64,000 nucleotides of DNA from Haematobia irritans (Eukaryota > Arthropoda > Insecta > Diptera > Muscidae), in the NCBI RefSeq assembly GCF_050003625.1, contig NC_134397.1:195011063-195075062 (forward strand). Direction: 5' to 3'. Below the pieces are notes generated by a model. The model did not search any database. It was given only the letters and a program-made list of their open reading frames with translations, and was not told where the DNA came from. A program made the translations under genes and the position numbers. Below, piece by piece: positions 48,806 to 61,654 of this stretch (positions are counted from its first letter, which is position 1; every line of letters starts with the position of its first letter).

Positions 48806-49915
48806 TTTTGAACTTTTCGGGAAGAAAGGTATTACTTTTCTAAAGCTCGACAAAAAAATATTCATCATTCCTAACCAAATTACATTCTCAGTATGGTAGA
48901 CTTTGCTCAAATTTCCCAAGAATATGAAAAAGATTTCTGGTCTTTTAGTTTCACTAAGTCAACGTGACTCTCTCCTGTGATTTGCACAAAACTCCTACAG
49001 AAGAAGAAGAAAAGAAAAACGAACGTATCATAACCGTCACTATTCGCGATGAAAATTATGTAAAATTTACCTTTTTTCATTCTTGGCATACCATTCCCCC
49101 AAAAGGGGGAACAGAATCCATTTCCTCAATGGAAAATCTCCATTTGTGAACCAAGAAGAAGTGAATTAACATAGAAAATATGTGTCTTAAACCCAACAAA
49201 ACAAAAAAAAAACGTAAAAAAAAGCTACGTAAAATTCTTTTGCCATCACTTACGGGTGGATGCTTTGATGTGATTGGTAAAGAATAAAGGATATACGTAA
49301 AAGAATTGTCATCCTTACCATATAAACCAAAAAGGACCAACAAAACATAACTAAAACCAAAGCAAAAGCTAGTGGGGAATATTACCAAAGTTAAGATTTA
49401 ATTTGAAATTTCCATTCACCAGGGATATGGGTAGGTAATAACCAAGGAATGAAAAAAAACTTACTCCTGCCATCTATGCATATGGCATTCAATGGAGTTT
49501 TTAGTTTTTACAAAATAAGGTATTAAGTGTTTCAAAGTAGTTGCAGATTAGTTCTTGATAACTGCTACTGCTCCCTCAAAGATGGAAAGAATGGTTGGTC
49601 GTATGAGTTGCAAAGTTATTTGGAGTTCTTCTTTATAGCTGCCACAATTTCTTATAGAGAAAGTTTTTGCATAAAAATCATAAATAGATTTTTAGCATAT
49701 GACACTTTTTAAGAAGACATTACTAACTCAAAGTGAATGGCAAGGGATTAAAACCATTTTCCTGAGAGACAATTTTGCAAATTGCTGTAGTTAAGTTAAT
49801 TAATTAGACAAAACGATCTTAATTAGTTTGTAACATTAGAACTTATATAACTTAAAATAGTGTTGAACAAGTGGAACTATGTAATGGTTAACAAAAAAAA
49901 AAAAACATACACGGA
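48806..49915. other. intron-like DNA, no gene
   Basis: Unique-looking sequence. Overlapping open frames on both strands at 48907-49388 lack splice or domain support and contain poly-F or poly-K runs from T- and A-tracts. Confidence 0.5.
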
Positions 49916-51452
49916 CAAAAAATATACTTTTTGATAGGTTGGTAGAATTCTTGATGTTTTGGTAGATTTTACAAACATTTTACAAAATTTTCTATAGAAA
50001 CAAATTTTGAAAAAATTTTCTATAGAAATAAAATTTTTACAAAATTTTCCATGCAAATAAAATTTTGACAAAATTTTCTATAGAAATAAAGTTTTGACAC
50101 AATTTTCTATAGAAATAAAATTTTGACAAAATTTTCAATAGAAATAAAATTTTGACCAAATTTTCTATAGAAATAAAATTTTTACAAAATTTTCTATGGA
50201 AATAAAATTTTGACAAATCTTTATATAGAAATAAAATTTTGAGAAAATTTATTATAAAAATAAAAAATGTTCTATATAAATGAAATTTCAACAAAATTTT
50301 TAATAGAAATAAAATTTTGACAAAATTTTCTATAGAAATAAATTTTTCACAAAATTTTCTATAGAAATAAAATTTTGAGAAAATTTGCTATAGAAATAAA
50401 ATTTTGACAAATTTTTCTATAGCAATACAATTGTTACAAAATTGTTTATAGAAGTAAAAGTATGACGATTTTTTTTATAGAAATAACAATTTGCCAAAAT
50501 TTTTTATAGAAATAAAATTTTGACAAAATTTTCTATAGAAATAAAATTTTCACAAAATTTTCTATAGAAATAAAATTTTGAGAAAATGTTCTATAGAAAA
50601 AAATTTACAAAATTTGCTATGGAAATAAAATTTTGACAAAATTTTCTACAGCAATACAATTTTTACAAAATTGTTTATAAAAATAAAAGTATGACGATTT
50701 TTTTTATAGAAATAACATTTTGCCAAAATTTTTTATAGAAATAAAATTTTGACAAAATTTTCTATGGAAATAAAATTTTGACAAAATTTTCTATAGAAAA
50801 AAAAATTTGACAAAATTTTCTATAGAAATGAAATTTTGGCAAAATTTTCTATAGAAATAAAATTTGGACAAAATTTTCTATAGAAATAAAATTTTGACAA
50901 AATTTATTACAGAAATAAAATTTTGACAAAATATTCTATAGAAATAAAATTTTTCAAAAATTTCTATAGAAATACAATTTTCGCAAAATTTACTATAGAA
51001 ATAAAATGTTGACAAATTTGTTATAGAAAAAAAATTTTGACAAAAATTCTTTATAGAAATAAAATTTTTTGCAGAAATAAAATTTGGACAACATTTTCTA
51101 TAGAAATAAAATTTGGACAACATTTTCTATAGAAATAAAATTTTGACAAAATTTCTATAAAAATAAAATTTTGACAAAATTTACTATAGAAATAAAATTT
51201 TGACAAAATTTATTATAGAAATAAAATTTTGACAAAACTTTATATAGAAATAAAATTTTGACAAAATTTTCTACAGAAATAAAATTTTGTCATAATTGTT
51301 TATAGAAATAAAATATTGACAAAATTTTCTATAGAAATAAATTTTTCTCAAAATTTTCTATAGAAATAAAGTTTTGAGAAAATTTTCTATAGAAATAAAA
51401 TTTTGAGAAAATTTTCTATAGAAATAACATTTGGACAAAATCTTCTATAGAA
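49916..51452 (+). repeat. 29-bp tandem array with CTACC-type leader
   Basis: The leader at 49936-49984 has GGTAGAATTCTTGATG and TTGGTAGATTTTACAAA, as at 36820. About 50 units follow. A variant pair (AATACAATTGTTACAAAATT then AAAGTATGACGATTTTTTTT) at about 50424 is repeated at about 50653, eight units later. Confidence 0.93.
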
Positions 51453-51654
51453 AAGTTCATTCGGAAAGGTTCATTCGCCCGAACCGAAACATGTACAGTC
51501 CAGGCGTGTATCTGGCGATTTCTATTCAATGGCTCTATTGACCATGTTCCTTAATCTATATCTGTCCATAAAGCTCGAAAAATAATTGTATAATTAGATA
51601 TAATGCATTCGGACGACAATTGGCCTGTTTCGGTATCAGGCTAACATGAAATAT
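51453..51654. other. unique spacer between two arrays
   Basis: About 200 bp without the 29-bp unit, GC-richer than its flanks, containing a duplicated GGTTCATTCG near its start. Not recognised. Confidence 0.5.
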
Positions 51655-52735
51655 AATAAAAAAATTCTATAGCAATAAAATTTTGAAAAAAAAATTTACA
51701 GAAATAAAATTTTGACAAAATTTTCAATAGACATGAAATTTTGACAAAATTTTCTATAGAAATAAAATTTGAAAAAATTGACAAACTTAGCTATAGAAAT
51801 AAAAAAATTCTATAGAAATAAAATTTCGACAAAATTTTCTATAGAAATAAACTTTTGACAAAATGTTTTATAGAAATAAAATTTTGACAAAATTTTCTAT
51901 AGAAGTAATATTTAAAAAAAAATCTATAGAAATAAATTTTGACAAAATTTTCTATAGCAATAAAATTTTGACAAAATTTTCTAAAGAAATAAAAATTTGA
52001 CAAAATTGATTATACAAACAAAATTTTGACAAAATTTTCTATAGAAATAAAATTTTGTCAAAATTTTCTATAGAAATAAAATTTTGATAAAACTTTCTAT
52101 TTAAATAAAATTTTCACAAAATTTATTATAGAAATAAAATTTTGACAAAATTTATTATAGAAATAAAATTTTCACAAAATTTATTATAGAAATAAAATTT
52201 TGACAAAATTTATTATAGAAATAAAATGTTGACAAAATTTTCTATAGAAATAAAACTTTGTCAAAATTGTTTATGGAAACAAAATTTTTAAAAAATTTTC
52301 TAAAAAATGAAATGTTGATAAAATTTTCTATAGAAATAAAATTTTGACAAAATTTTCTAAAGAAATAAAATTTTGACAAAATTTTCTATAGAAATAAAAT
52401 TTTGACAAAACTTTATATAGAAATTAAATTTTCACAAAATTTACTATAGAATTAAAATGTTGACAAAATTTGTTATAGAAATAAAATTTTGACAAAATTC
52501 TCCATAGAAATAAAATTTTTAAAATTTTTTTCCAGAAATAAAATTTGGACAACATTTTCTATAGAAATACAATTTGGACAAAATTTTCTATAAAAATACA
52601 ATTTTGATAAAATTTTCTATAGAAATAAAATTTTGACAAAATTGTCTATAGAAATAAAATTTTGACAAAATTGTCTATAGAAATAAAATTTTGGCAACAT
52701 TTTTTATAGAAATAAAAACAAAATCGAATTTATTA
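51655..52735 (+). repeat. 29-bp tandem array
   Basis: About 36 units in the same orientation as the preceding array. From 52391 on it is part of the segmental duplication. Confidence 0.92.
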
Positions 52736-53454
52736 CCTATACTTTCTGGTCATAAGGACCCCCTTTCGAAAATTTTAAATTTAACTGTACGAGGGCAGTC
52801 GGAACCTTCTTAGCCTAGCACAAAAAGCACTGTATAAACAGAAAAAAGTTAAGTGTTTTGGGAACATCCATCTCAGTTATAAACACATGTTAACAAAATT
52901 TTTCTATAAAATTTTGAAAAAAATTATTATAGAAATAAAAATTTTCTATAGAAATGAAATTTTGACAAAACTTTATATAGAAATTAAATTTTCACAAAAT
53001 TTACTATAGAATTAAAATGTTGACAAAATTTGTTATAGAAATAAAATTTTGACAAAATTCTCCATAGAAATAAAATTTTTAAAAATTTTTTCCAGAAATA
53101 AAATTTGGACAAAATTCTCTATAGAAATACAATTTGGACAAAATTTTCTATAAAAATACAATTTTGATAAAATTTTCTATAGAAATAAAATTTTGACAAA
53201 ATTGTCTATAGAAATAAAATTTTGACAAAATTGTCTATAGAAATAAAATTTTGATAAAATTTTTTATAGAAATAAAAAAAAATCAAATGTATTACCTACA
53301 CTTTCTAAAGATAAGGACCCCCTTTCGAAAATTTTAAATTTAACTGTACGAGGGCAGTTCGGAACCTTCTTAGCCTAGCACAAAAAGAGCGGTATAAACA
53401 GAAAAAAATTAAGTGTTTTGGAAACTTCCATCTCAGTTATGAACACATATTAAA
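52391..53454 (+). repeat. tandem segmental duplication (52391-52894 and 52951-53454) including the mariner 5' end
   Basis: With an offset of about 560 bp the two halves share array variants (ATTAAATTTTCACAAAATTT, CAAAATTCTCCATAGAAAT), the flank AAGGACCCCCTTTCGAAAAT and the first roughly 105 bp of the mariner (GAGGGCAGT and GAACCTTCTTAGCCTAGCAC). The first half stops inside the mariner and returns to array sequence, so the duplication postdates the mariner insertion. Confidence 0.88.
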
Positions 53455-53527
53455 TTTTGTTTCGATCTGGCAACTTCTTCATATAGAAACAGGTGTTCAA
53501 AAAAGACGCATCTGCAATTTTTTTACA

Positions 53528-54789
53528 ATGGAAAAATTAGAAATGCGTGCTGTCATTAAATATTTACATAAAAAAGGTTTATCGGGACAACAAATTCATA
53601 ATGATATGATGAATGTGTTAGATGAAAGTGCTCCTTCATATGTAAAATTGGGTTGCTGAATTTAAACATGGTCGTACAAGCATTGAAGATGAACCACGTA
53701 GTGGACGTCCAAAAACAGAAACAACAACAGAAATTGTAGCCAAAGTGCATGATATAGTATTAAATGATCGACGAATAAAAGTGAGTGAAATTGCGGCCCG
53801 ATGATGCCGCCAGCCCATAAACCGCACCAAACAGTCACTCTTGCCATTTCTGTTGCCATTTCTTGGAACCATTTACCACGTTGTTGAATTGTGTATCTCT
53901 CCATTATTCAAATTGAGTAAGTCTGAAATAGAGAAATGTCAAATAAAATTCGGAAAAAACTTGGCGTTTAGGTGTGGTTCACATTCAACATCGGTCCTTA
54001 CAATTTAACCACCCTTTATCATGGGCATCTCAAATGATCGAGTCCACTTAATTTTGCATGAATAACTACAGATGAAAAAGCTTTCTGCAAGATGGGTGCC
54101 GCATTTGTTAACAAAAACGCATAAGAATGAACATTTCTCAATCATGTTTGGATCGTTTTAAGCGAAATAAAAAGGATTTTAAGCGTCGTTTCATAACTGT
54201 TGATGAGACATGGATCCACCACTATACTCCAGAGACAAAAGAACAAGCAAAACAATGGACTAAAGCTGGAGGAAGTGCTCCAAAGGCAAAAAAATCAATC
54301 GGCTGGTAAGGTTATGGCAACGGTTTTTTTGGAACTTCAATGGTATTTTATTGATTTACTATCTGCAACAGGGTAAAACAATAAATTCAGAATACTATTG
54401 CAACCGTTTGGATCAATTTAATTAAATGTACAAAGTCGAGAAAGACGTCCTCGCTTACAACAAAAAAAAAAATAATTTTTCATCAAGATAACGCATCAGC
54501 GCACAAGATTTTTTTAACAATGGCTAAAATCAACGAATTAAAGTACGAGTTGCTTGACCACCACCCTTATTCTCCTGATTTAGCTCCCAGTGACTTTTAC
54601 TTGTTCCCAAATCTAAAAAAAAAAATTCCTTGCTGGCAAGGGTTTTACCTCAAAAAGGAAGATGCAATTACAGTTTTAAACCACTATTTTGAAGACCTTG
54701 AGGAAAACTGTTGTAATCAAGGGATAAAATTGCTAGAAAAGCGTTGGACTAAGTGTATTGAAGTTTCAGGAGATTATATTGATAAATAA
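53528..54789 (+). pseudogene. broken mariner transposase (D,D34D), irritans-like
   Basis: The ATG at 53528 opens an N-terminal helix-turn-helix region (MEKLEMRAVIKYLHKKGLS). The reading then needs a one-base shift near 53650, is interrupted at 53796 by foreign DNA, resumes at GISNDRVH (54024), meets a TAA soon after (about 54060) and needs further shifts near 54120 and 54305. The catalytic triad is still visible: Asp in VDETWIHHYTPETKEQAKQW (54202-54204), Asp in QDNASAH (54487-54489) and Asp in YSPDLAPSD (54592-54594), the last two separated by 34 residues as in true mariners. The C-terminus EKRWTKCI and YIDK ends at 54789. The general resemblance is to the irritans subfamily. It cannot make active enzyme. 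Confidence 0.92.
53796..54023 (-). mobile_element. remnant of a second transposon inside the mariner
   Basis: On the minus strand, MERYTIQQR (from 53904) is followed after a short stretch by VTVWCGLWAGGIIGP (53838-53794). These are the start and a core motif of the DUF4817-type insect transposase family, normally several hundred residues apart, here about 13 residues apart. The insert is therefore an internally deleted copy. Bases 53905-54023 would be its terminal non-coding part. It splits the mariner between EIA and GISNDRVH. Confidence 0.65.
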
Positions 54790-54857
54790 AAATATTTTTG
54801 AAAAACTAACTATTCTCTTTCATTGATAGGCTAAGAAGTTTCCGAACCGCCCTCGTA

Positions 54858-56132
54858 TATGTCTTTGAAGCCATATGAATTCAATTCAACTTAATAAATA
54901 TAAAATTAATAAATATAAAATTAAATTTGTAAAAATCAAATAGAAAAGTTCATCGCTAATGAATACATTCAAGGATAACTTCATACAAAAGACCTCTAAT
55001 GGATGCATATTCCAACTTCATGATTATTAGTGTCTTCTGATAAAGCTACACTCTTGAGTAACCATAATTAAGAGCATTCGCAAGCAGTAGAATGATTCCT
55101 TGTAATATAAACTAAAAGTTCCCCAAAAAACGTCTATCAATGAGGCTACGCTAAAGAGAAGTCCTTTACCCATTGAAATTTCATTACATTCATTAACATT
55201 TATTTTATTAAAAGCATTTATTTATATCGCAGAGTCCGGGAGCGCTGGCTATAGAATCGCAATATACCACTAATGCTAGTGGATATTTATAAAGGAGAGA
55301 GATACATATATTTCATGTCCTTAGCCTGGTATCTTAATATGCGTGTCCTTACAATTGCCACATTTGCAGAGTATGAGAGAGATGTAAGGTAGTTGCTTTG
55401 TGCAAAAGATGTATGTGTGTGTGCATGTGATTGTGTCTTAAGTTTAATTAACTCAATTTAAAGCTTGAAAGACATCATCAGGACAACGCTTATCATTATG
55501 GCCAGGTGACTACTGGAATGGCACCATCATCCACCATACTTCTCTACTCTATCGTTGTACTATATTTACCATTGGGGGGCTATCATTTGTGCAAATGAAT
55601 AAGTGTTTGTGGTGGCAAATATTTTCTCTAAGGTCTGGTCTCTTGTGATGCCAAAGAAATTTGTCTGAGTCCTTTTGTAAATAAAGTAACATCACCGTAT
55701 TCATAGCATTCCTTCAAGGTTTGGAATTCGTTTTTTTTTTTTGTTGTCTTGTCTTTAGAAACTAAGAAATGTCTGTTGCGAATTTTTTGTTTTTTTTACT
55801 TATTTACTTTTTCAGAAATATAAAGAAAATTATTTATGCTTGAATTCTTTAATTAATGATGAACGCAAGTAGACAAAGTACAAATACTAAAAACTAACAC
55901 AACTCTCATTTTGTTGCCCCTACCACCCTAGTACTCATGGTCTTTGGTAGTTGGGGATTGATTGTGTTGTTTGATTTATGAAGGATAATTACAATTTTAA
56001 AATACCTAACAATGTTGGCAAATTACTTTTTAACGAATAATTTCCCTAATATTGCAATTGGAATATTTAATAGAATCAAACGTTAAAAAAAAAAAACAAG
56101 AAAAATATCATTGACTTCAATTAAGATATTCT
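54858..56132. other. intron-like unique DNA, no gene
   Basis: Less repetitive than the rest and locally GC-richer (55300-55680). No splice-flanked coding segment and no recognised repeat could be supported. Confidence 0.5.
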
Positions 56133-56235
56133 TCACACAGAAAAAAAATTATTTTTGTTTTAAATTACAAAATTAATTTATACAATGAAATTACATTTAA
56201 TGAAATTATAGGATTAGTCACCAACGTCAATTTAA

Positions 56236-56600
56236 AAACAAGTGAGTAATGTAGAAAGTTGGGCCGGCCGACCCTACCGAAATTGTACTTCTAAGCATTT
56301 GAGAGGTGTTATTACACTACGTTTGCATAATAAACTTAAATCCCAGACGATGTGATTGAAGCTCCGCACTTCTATATACTAAGTCCGCATTTAAGAAAAT
56401 TTTTGATATTTATCATATTCAAGATGAGTTACAAATATAAATAAGAACTGTTAATAAATTAGGATAATTTGCCAACTTTCTTCTTAATTCGGTGATGTAA
56501 ATCCGATCTGATATGAACTATATTTTTCAGGGGTGTCTGATATAAATTTTGAGTTATTTTGCAGTATGGAAATATGGCTATATTCGTGTATATTTTGTGA
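56236..56600 (-). mobile_element. truncated Helentron-like element, fourth family
   Basis: AACAAGTGAGTAATG then the hairpin GTTGGGCCGGCCGACCC at 56262-56278 mirror the 3' terminus plus hairpin of families A-C read in reverse. The remainder is unrelated in sequence and lacks 153-bp units. It may be an old or internally deleted family. Confidence 0.5.
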
Positions 56601-57054
56601 TACACAGACAAAATATCACCAAAATATTTCCAATTAAAAAGTTGATTGAAATTGAACATTTTTTTTCAATTAATAATTTGATTGATACAATGATACTTTT
56701 ACGTTTTAATTAAGATAGAAACACTATGTTAACTACGTCAATGATTGAAAATTAAAAAAAAATATTAAAAAATTAATTGAAACAATTAACTTTTTAATCT
56801 AATTTGGAAGACTAAGTTAATTAAAAAACAAAAATGATGGACAATTTTTAATTAAACATTTATTTCAAACAATAAATTTTTTAATCAAACTAAAAATACT
56901 AAGTCGATTAAAAAAGTAATTAAAAATATTTACGTTTTTAATGAAAAAATTATTTGAATTTTGCAATCAACATCAATTAAATTTTTAATTGAATCAATTA
57001 AAAATTTAATTGAAATTTGCCAATGGAATCAATTAATTTTTTAATCAAGTATTT
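56601..57054. mobile_element. AT-rich MITE-like DNA (AATTGA family), diverged
   Basis: Repeated TTAATTGA, AATCAATTAATTTTTTAATC and AATTAAAAAATTAATTGAAA blocks continue up to the family B insertion at 57055. Related blocks also lie at 56136-56235. Ends are not clear. Confidence 0.6.
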
Positions 57055-59597
57055 TTATACCCACCACCATAGAATGGTTATGGGGGTATAATAAGTTTGT
57101 CATTCCGTGTGTAACACATCGGATTATCGATTTCCGACTATATAAAGTATATATATTCTTGATCGGTGAGAATTTTGAAGACGATATAAGAATGTCGTCT
57201 GTCCATCGGTCTGTCTGTTGTAATCACGCTACAGCCTTCAATAATGGCGAGATCGTCCTGAAATTTGGCACAGATTCGTTTTTTGTTTGCAGGCAGGTCA
57301 AGTTTTAAGATGGGCTATATCGGTCCAAGTTTTGATGTAATCCCTGTATAAACCGATTTCCTGATTTGGGGTCTTGGGCTTATAAAAACTTTAGTTTTTA
57401 TACAATTTGCCTGAAATTGAAAATCTAGAGGTACTTGAGGACCACAAAAGGGTGTGCCGAAAATGGTGCCCACCGGTCCATGTTTTGGTATAGCCCCCAT
57501 ACAGACCGATCTCCCGATTTTGCTTCTTGGGCGTCTAGAAACTGTATTTTCTATCTGATTTGCCTGAAATTGAAAATCTAGAGGTATTTTAGGACCATAA
57601 AGAGGTGTGTCGAAAATGGTCCGTATCGGTCCGTGGTTTGGTATAGCACCCATATGGGCCGATCTCCCGATTTTGCTTCTTGGGCGTCTAGAAACTGTAT
57701 TTTCTATCTGATTTGCTTGAAATTGAAAATCTAGAGGTATTTTAGGACCGTAAAGAGGTGTGTCGAAAATGCTCCGTATCGGTCCATGTTTAGGTATAGT
57801 CGCCATATAGACCGATCTACCGATTTTTATTCTTGGGCTTCTATAAACTGTATTTATTACCCGATTTGCCTGAAATTGGAAATCTAGAGGTATTTCGGGA
57901 CCCCAAATATGTGTGCCGAAATTGAGGTGTATCGGTCCATTTTTTTGGTATTACCGATCTCTCGATTTTACTTCTTGGGCGTCTAGAGACTATATTTTCT
58001 AGCCGATTTGCTTGAATTGGAAAATCAAGAGGTATTTTAAGATCACAAATAGGTGTGTCGCAAATGGTGCCTATTGGTCCATATTTTGGTATAGCCCCCA
58101 TATAGACCGATCTAGCGACTTTATTTCTTGGGCTTCTAGAAACCGTAGTTTTTATCCAATTTGCCGGAAATTAGAAATATAAACGTATCTTAGGACCATG
58201 CTTTGGTATAACCCCTATATAGATTGATCACCCGATTTTACTTCTTGGGCTTCTACGATTCGTAGTTTTCACCCAATTCGTCTGAAAGTGAAATTCTAGA
58301 GGTATTTGAGGAACATTAAGAGGTGGTGAGTATTGGTCTATGTTTTGGTATAGCCTCTATATAGACCTAACTCCCGAATTTATTTCTAGGACTTCTGGAA
58401 TACGGCTGACCACAAATAATAGGTCAGCCGAATATATTGGAAATCAAGAGGTATTTTAAGATCACAAATAGGTGTGTCGCAAATGGTGCCTATTGGTCCA
58501 TATTTTGGTATAGCCCCCATATAGACCGATCTAGCGACTTTATTTCTTGGGCTTCTAGAAACCGTAGTTTTTATCCAATTTGCCGGAAATTAGAAATATA
58601 AACGTATCTTAGGACCATGCTTTGGTATAACCCCTATATAGATTGATCACCCGATTTTACTTCTTGGGCTTCTACGATTCGTAGTTTTCACCCAATTCGT
58701 CTGAAAGTGAAATTCTAGAGGTATTTGAGGAACATTAAGAGGTGGTGAGTATTGGTCTATGTTTTGGTATAGCCTCTATATAGACCTAACTCCCGAATTT
58801 ATTTCTAGGACTTCTGGAATACGGCTGACCACAAATAATAGGTCAGCCGAATATGGTGTGTGTCGACCCATGTTTTAGTATAGATTTAACTCCTTGGGCT
58901 TCTAGAAACCGTAGTTTTTATCCAATTTGCACAAGAATGTAAATATACTGGAATTTTAAACCCTCAGAGAATCTGTATCGCATTTATTTTTACCGGTCCA
59001 GTTGGCAAGGCATCGATATAGACCGATTTAACTTCTTGAGGGTACACCCAAAGAAAAAATATTTTCCTCCGGAATGAAATTTTAGATAAACGAAATTCCC
59101 CAACGATTGTCTCTAAAATATGTGTTAAAAGAAAACTTTGCCTGTCTAAAATTTCGTTCCTCAGAAAACACTTCTTCCAGGGTGTAGCAGGCGCACTGAT
59201 AATGCAAATTGCTTGAAACTGAAAGTAAAATTTCCAGATTTTACTCATCGTATTCATTTAAATAATGGCGCAAAAAAATCTACAAATTTAAGATTTCCAA
59301 TCAAGGCGTTATTTCATCATATACACGATATGTTTATGATTTCTCTAAAACTCAAACAAAATTGGTTCTCATAAATCCAGAATCTAATCTGGTCTTCATA
59401 GGTACAATCTTTACATTTTTTTCGGGAACGTACTGGTTCAGTTCGATTTGCTTGGGAGAAGATTTGTCATCAAACCTCCTAAATGATATATATTATCAAG
59501 TAACCCGCTACGACGAAGAGTTTTTAAAGTAAACTATTATATTTGATTCATGGTGGTGGGTATTTAAGAATCGGCCCGGCCGAATTTACTGCTGTAA
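57055..59597 (+). mobile_element. Helentron-like non-autonomous element, family B, long copy
   Basis: Plus-strand start TATACCCACCACCATAGAAT, then the TCGTCTGTCCATCGGTCTGT stretch and about a dozen units near 153 bp. The end has CATGGTGGTGGGTATTTAAG, hairpin AATCGGCCCGGCCGAATTTA and TACTGCTGTA. Segments 58018-58436 and 58437-58855 are a near-identical 419-bp tandem duplication, each carrying the hairpin CGGCTGACC/GGTCAGCCG. The minus-strand 163-codon frame (57315-57806) is three 51-residue modules. Confidence 0.82.
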
Positions 59598-60004
59598 CAT
59601 AATTGTTCTCAATTAATCCATACTAGTTGATATTTTGGTGCAACTGTTATCATGCTCGTTTGGTTTCAATCAGAAATTATTCTCTCTTCACTATACACTG
59701 TAATGTTAATTTTTCAACAGAAAAAAATGAGAGAAAAATTTTTTTAAATAATTAAATTTGGGAATTTAGTTGAATCAATACACTAAGTTAATATTTTAGA
59801 ATATTTTATTTACAAATTCAATTTCAAAGCTCTTTTAGAAAGATGGTTAGTTGTCTTATCATTCAGATGCATTCTATTGCCTGCTTTTCTTCCCTGCTTT
59901 CTTCCCCATTCACCCTAATGTTCGTGGGTAACATAAGGAGGGGCAAATATGTCGTGAAAACTAAATAAGTTTATGTTTTAATATTTGAATTTAAAATTAC
60001 ATCC
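59598..60004. other. short intron-like unique stretch
   Basis: No gene or recognised repeat is seen. Confidence 0.5.
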
Positions 60005-60006
60005 TA

Positions 60007-60287
60007 CACACAAAAAATCTGATTCAATCACGAAATTAATTAATCCAAATAATTTTTAACTTAAAATGTCTTCAATCACAGAAGTGATAGATCAATTAAA
60101 AAATTAATTGAAAGTCAATCAAAAAATAATTGGCCCAATAAAAAAATTAATTGATACTATTAATTTTTGTGATTGAATTTTATTTCAATTAAAAAATTTG
60201 TCGAACCAATTAAAGTTTTCATTGAATATTTTTTAAAACTCAATTAAAATTTTAATTGGAAAAATTTTCGTGAAATTTTTTTGTGTG
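60007..60287 (+). mobile_element. AT-rich MITE-like element, complete copy
   Basis: Ends CACACAAAAAA and TTTTTTTGTGTG with TA on both sides (60005-60006, 60288-60289). The interior is of AATTAATTGA type. It is the best-preserved copy in the window. Confidence 0.75.
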
Positions 60288-60290
60288 TAT

Positions 60291-60448
60291 GACCACAGAG
60301 GCCAATTGTTTGCTCCGATTTAGTTGAAATTTTCACAGGGACTATAATCAGCATTGTAGCTATGCGTGAAATCGGTTCAGATTTAAATATAGCTCCCATA
60401 TATATGTTTTTCTGATTTCGACAAAAATGGTCAAAATACCAACATTTT
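60291..60448 (+). mobile_element. fragment of Helentron-like family C
   Basis: GACCACAGAGGCCAATTGTT, GAAATCGGTTCAGATTTAAA and TATAGCTCCCATATATATG match one 153-bp unit of family C (19021-20470) in opposite orientation. It is cut by the family A insertion at 60449. Confidence 0.75.
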
Positions 60449-61654
60449 TATACCCTCCACCTTAGGATGGGGGTATATTAACTTTGTCATTCCGTTTGTA
60501 ACACATCGAAATATTGCTCTAAGACCCCATAAATTATATATATTCTGGATCGTGGTGAAATTCTGAGTCGATCTGAGCATGTCCGTCCGTCCGCCCGTCT
60601 GTTGAAATCACGCTAACTTCCGAACGAAACAAGCTATCGACTTGAAACTTGGCACAAGTAGTTGTTATTGATGTAGGTCGGATGGTATTGCAAATGGGCC
60701 ATATCGGCCCACTTTTACGTATAGCCCCCATATAAACGGACCCCCAAATTTGGCTTGCAGACCCTCTAAGAGAAGCAAATTTCATCCTATCCGGCTGAAA
60801 TGTGGTACATGGTGTTAGTATATGATCTCTAACAACCGTGCAAAAATTGGTCCGCATCGGTCCATAATTATACATAGCCCCCATACAAACCGATCCCCCG
60901 ATTTGGCCTTCGGAGCCTCTAAGAGCCGGATCGGATGAAATTTGGTTCATGGTGTTAGTATTTGGTGTCTAACAACTATGTACAAATTGGTCCACATCGG
61001 TCCATAATTATATATAGCCCCCATATAAACCGATCCCCCGATTTGGCTTGCGGAGCCTCTAAGAGAAGAAAGTTTCGTCCGGTCCGGCTGAAATTTGGTA
61101 CATGGTGTGTATATGGTGTCTAACAACTATGCAAAAATTGGTCCACATCGGTCCATAATTATATATAGCTCCCATATAAACCGATCCTCCGATTTGGCTT
61201 GCGGAGAAGCAAATTTCATCCGATCCGGCTGAAATTTGGTACATGGTGTAAGTATACGGTCTCTAATGGCCATGTAAAAATTGGTCGAAATCGGTTCACA
61301 ATTATATATAGCCCCTATATAAACCGATCCTCAGATTTGACCTCCGGAGCCCCTTCGAAAAGCAAAATTCATCCGAGTCGGTTGAATTTTGGTATGTGAT
61401 GTTAGTATATGGTATCCAACAACCATGCACGAATTGATTCATATCAGTCCATAATTATATATACCACCCATATAAACCGATCCCCAGATTTGACCTCCGG
61501 TGCCTTTTGGAGAAGCAAAATTCATCCGATCTGGTTGAAATTTTGTACGTGGTGGTAATTTGTGGATGACAGTCTTTCGTAGAAGTTTCTACGCAATCCA
61601 TGGTGGAGGTTACATAAGATTCGGCCTGGCCGAACTTACGGCCGTTTATACTTG
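60449..61654 (+). mobile_element. Helentron-like non-autonomous element, family A, second copy
   Basis: Plus-strand start TATACCCTCCACCTTAGGAT, CCGTCCGTCCGCCCGTCTG, about five units of 153 bp (TATAGCCCCCATATAAACCG), end GCAATCCATGGTGGAGG, hairpin GATTCGGCCTGGCCGAACTT and terminus CGGCCGTTTATACTTG. It is inverted with respect to the copy at 26640. The 138-codon minus frame (60534-60950) is again modular. Confidence 0.82.

Larger units (their letters stand above)
53349..54855 (+). mobile_element. mariner element, TA-flanked, with nested insertion
   Basis: Left end CGAGGGCAGTTCGGAACCTT matches the complement of the right end (AAGTTTCCGAACCGCCCTCG, ending at 54855). Over 28 bp, 26 positions agree. 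TA flanks at 53347-53348 and 54856-54857 are the expected target duplication. Total length is 1507 bp; removing the roughly 228-bp nested insertion leaves about 1.28 kb, the normal mariner size. Confidence 0.93.

Noticed and set aside
48907..49388. Overlapping frames on both strands around 49 kb
   Set aside because: Low-complexity Phe- or Lys-rich translations from T- and A-tracts; no supporting signals.
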